Source of the DNA: Streptomyces milbemycinicus
Lineage (GTDB): Bacteria; Actinomycetota; Actinomycetes; Streptomycetales; Streptomycetaceae
NCBI RefSeq assembly: GCF_002154605.1
Contig: NZ_MUNE01000045.1
Location: 1 to 64,000, forward strand
DNA length: 64,000 nt
Direction of reading: 5' to 3'
Shown here: positions 62,431 to 64,000 of the stretch, piece after piece
Layout: each line of letters starts with the position of its first letter
How positions within the stretch are numbered: the stretch's first letter is position 1
The notes under the pieces: generated by a model
The model's database searches: none
The model's input: only the letters and a program-made list of their open reading frames with translations
What the model was told of the DNA's origin: nothing
Translations under genes and position numbers: made by a program

Positions 62431-63507
62431 CTACGAGTTGAGGGAGGGGTAGTCGGTGAAGCCCTTGTGGTCGCCGCCGAAGGAGGTGGCGCGGTCGGGG
62501 GCGTTGAAGGGGCCGCCCTGCTGCAGGCGGGCGGGGAGGTCCGGGTTGGCGAGGAAGAGGCCGCCGTAGGCGATGAGGTCGGCGACGCCGTCCTCGATCA
62601 GCTTCAGCTCCTCGGGCCCGGTGGGCTCCATGCCGGTGAACGGGTTGAGGATGAAGGTGGTGGGCCAGGCCTTGCGCAGGCGCAGGGTGAGGTCGCGGAC
62701 CTCGGGGGCCTCCATCTGGTGCAGGTAGGCCAGGTTCAGCGGTGCGAGGGCGTCGACGAGGGCGGTGTAGGTGGCGTCGACGTCGGTGCGGTCGTTCTCG
62801 TCGATGTCGTTGTAGGGGTTGGCCGGTGAAATGCGGAAGCCGACCTTGTCCGCACCGATGGCGTCGACGACGGCCTTGGCGGTCTCGACCGCGAAGCGGG
62901 TACGGGCCTCGGGGCTGCCACCCCAGGCGTCGGTGCGGGTGTTGGAGTTCGGGGCGAGGAACTGGTGGATGAGGTAGCCGTTGGCGCCGTGCAGTTCCAC
63001 CCCGTCGAAGCCGGCCTCCACGGCGTTGCGGGCCGCCGTGGCGTAGTCGGCGATCGTCTCCGGGATCTCGTCCTCGGTCAGCTCCTTCGGAGTGACGAAG
63101 TCCTGCGGACCCTCGTGGGTGTAGACCTGACCCTTCGCCTGGACCGGGGAGGGGCCGACCGGGGTCAGGCCCATCAGGGAGGGATGTCCCACCCGGCCGG
63201 TGTGCATCAGCTGCAGGTAGATCACACCGCCCTCGGCGTGCACGGCGTCGGTCACCTTGCGCCAGGCATCGATCTGCTCGGCGGAGTGGATGCCCGGAGT
63301 GTCGGGGTAGCCCTGGCCGATCACCGACGGCTGGGTGCCCTCCGTGACGATCAGCCCCGCGCTCGCCCGCTGCGCGTAGTACTCGGCCATCAGGTCGGTC
63401 GGGGACTGCCCGGAACCGTAGGCGCGGCTGCGGGTCATCGGAGCCATCACGATCCGGTTCGACAGACGCGTACCGGACAGGTCGTAGGACTCAAAGGCCG
63501 TCGACAT
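62431..63507 (-). CDS. Old Yellow Enzyme, NemA-type alkene reductase
   Basis: A 358-residue FMN enzyme (RIVMAPMTRSRAYGSGQSPT, YLQLMHTGRVGHPSLMGLTP, the active-site pair in VELHGANGYLIHQFL with His and Asn, WGGSPEARTRFAVETAKAV). It reduces electrophilic double bonds such as enones, maleimides or quinones with NAD(P)H. The ATG at 63507 follows AAGGAATG. The operator at 63585-63605 suggests induction by electrophiles through a MarR protein, as known for NemA/NemR-type systems. Confidence 0.92.
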   Translation of the reverse strand: MSTAFESYDLSGTRLSNRIVMAPMTRSRAYGSGQSPTDLMAEYYAQRASAGLIVTEGTQPSVIGQGYPDTPGIHSAEQIDAWRKVTDAVHAEGGVIYLQLMHTGRVGHPSLMGLTPVGPSPVQAKGQVYTHEGPQDFVTPKELTEDEIPETIADYATAARNAVEAGFDGVELHGANGYLIHQFLAPNSNTRTDAWGGSPEARTRFAVETAKAVVDAIGADKVGFRISPANPYNDIDENDRTDVDATYTALVDALAPLNLAYLHQMEAPEVRDLTLRLRKAWPTTFILNPFTGMEPTGPEELKLIEDGVADLIAYGGLFLANPDLPARLQQGGPFNAPDRATSFGGDHKGFTDYPSLNS

Positions 63508-63584
63508 GATCACATTCCTTGCTTCACAGAAGATACCGCTGCACAGGCAGCAGCTCTGACGGACTGGCGCTCGCTCTCGCGCCG

Positions 63585-63605
63585 TTTGCTGTCCGAACAA
63601 GTAAA
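63585..63605. promoter_or_regulatory. Palindromic operator built on TGTCCGAACAAG upstream of the Old Yellow Enzyme gene
   Basis: Arms TTTGCT and AGTAAA surround GTCCGAACA. In reverse complement it differs from the 43958 element at one base. It lies about 80 bases before the start codon, in the likely promoter. Confidence 0.7.
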
Positions 63606-64000
63606 CACTAAGAATCGTTTCCGGCGCACATTGTGACGAGCGGCACATGTCTGAATAGCGCTGCTAGCTGGGGTTTTGGGACCTCGAGTGGGAGGAGGAG
63701 GTGTCGATGAGTGAAGGTGCCCGCTTGATAATTTGGTCGACCACTCGGGATCGTGTGCGGCAAAGGACGACCAAGTCAGCACGCCACATGGCGAAGTTCG
63801 CCGACATGCCGCACGCCGCCTAGAGGCAGGCGGGAGAGCGCATCAACATCTTCGCGACGCCCGTTTAGAACACCGGGTCGATCAGACAGAACTCCTGGGG
63901 GGTACCGTGCGTCCATCGTTCCCCCGTTTCCTTGTCACGACCAGCTGACGGGCCGAACTACCGGCCCACGCTTTCCTTTGTGGCCGAGACCCACGGCGCG
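63606..64000. other. Right-edge region with another TTGGTCGACCA site
   Basis: No gene can be supported to the window end. The core TGGTCGACCA lies at 63734-63743 in an AT-rich stretch, probably a promoter for a gene now lost or beyond the edge. A 38-codon frame from ATG 63707 has a good GGAGGAGG but contains the operator and no domain, so I do not call it a gene. Confidence 0.45.
63732..63745. promoter_or_regulatory. Operator of class TTGGTCGACCA near the right edge
   Basis: TTTGGTCGACCACT repeats the form seen at 59781 almost base for base. No intact target gene is visible in this window. Confidence 0.55.

Noticed and set aside
63707-63823. A 38-codon frame with a strong GGAGGAGG ribosome binding site at the right end
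   Set aside because: It contains the TGGTCGACCA operator, shows no domain and is very short. Treated as regulatory or decayed DNA.

Overview
The window looks like a chromosome arm (or large linear replicon) of a Streptomyces. The base composition is very GC-rich with G/C-dominated third codon positions. It carries a tap-tpg pair, the telomere replication genes of linear Streptomyces replicons. It also has actinomycete-specific families (DUF742/conservon, Scr1-type HTH and DUF6415 relics, DUF6882) and rare TTA codons in two secreted-protein genes. Pseudogenes, IS elements and IS relics are frequent, as is usual for the variable arms.

Layout. 0.3-11 kb: a nucleotidyltransferase-like gene, a TnpB relic with its 3' RNA hairpin, a seven-repeat FG-GAP secreted protein, a secreted three-repeat cysteine protein, then small actinomycete genes and relics. 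11.6-14.4 kb: tap-tpg and a small membrane protein. 14.4-19.8 kb: a decayed SpoIIE-type gene next to a mostly intact one, a decayed oxalyl-CoA decarboxylase gene, a cassette of zinc-independent ribosomal proteins L33-L31-L36, a DsbA-like relic and a complete IS3-family element whose transposase has lost a catalytic Asp. 19.9-28.3 kb: a three-gene operon ending in a 966-residue TPR-CHAT protease-like protein, divergent from five small genes. This is the best candidate here for an undescribed system. 29.3-34 kb: IS630 relic fused to a beheaded amidohydrolase gene, deletion-scarred luciferase-domain and ABC permease genes, an intact permease and a Gfo/Idh/MocA oxidoreductase. 34-44.3 kb: MarR-controlled redox genes (two luciferase-like monooxygenases, an FMN reductase, an isochorismatase-like protein, an NmrA-like protein) mixed with decayed signalling genes. 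44.3-58.5 kb: a large divergent aromatic catabolism locus. 58.5-63.5 kb: F420-type nitroreductase-like protein, TetR, SDR-like protein, alpha/beta hydrolase, MarR and an Old Yellow Enzyme.

How the genes work together. The rightward operon at 53.3-58.5 kb encodes the full lower meta-cleavage route: semialdehyde dehydrogenase, tautomerase, decarboxylase, hydratase, aldolase and acylating acetaldehyde dehydrogenase. Together these convert a 2-hydroxymuconate semialdehyde-type ring-cleavage product to pyruvate and acetyl-CoA. The leftward eleven-gene operon at 44.3-53.0 kb supplies two extradiol-type dioxygenases plus an FAH-family hydrolase, an ene-reductase, SDRs and several NTF2/SRPBCC-fold proteins. 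These probably process one particular, unidentified aromatic or polyketide-like substrate.

Two recurrent palindromes tie 34-64 kb together. TTGGTCG(A/G)CCAA or a close variant occurs at six places, mostly in front of marR, luciferase-like, isochorismatase, nmrA, catabolic and tetR/SDR genes. A second motif built on TTGTTCGGACAG lies beside a marR gene and upstream of the Old Yellow Enzyme, with a variant at 34.0 kb. This looks like one or two local regulons that respond to an aromatic or electrophilic ligand.
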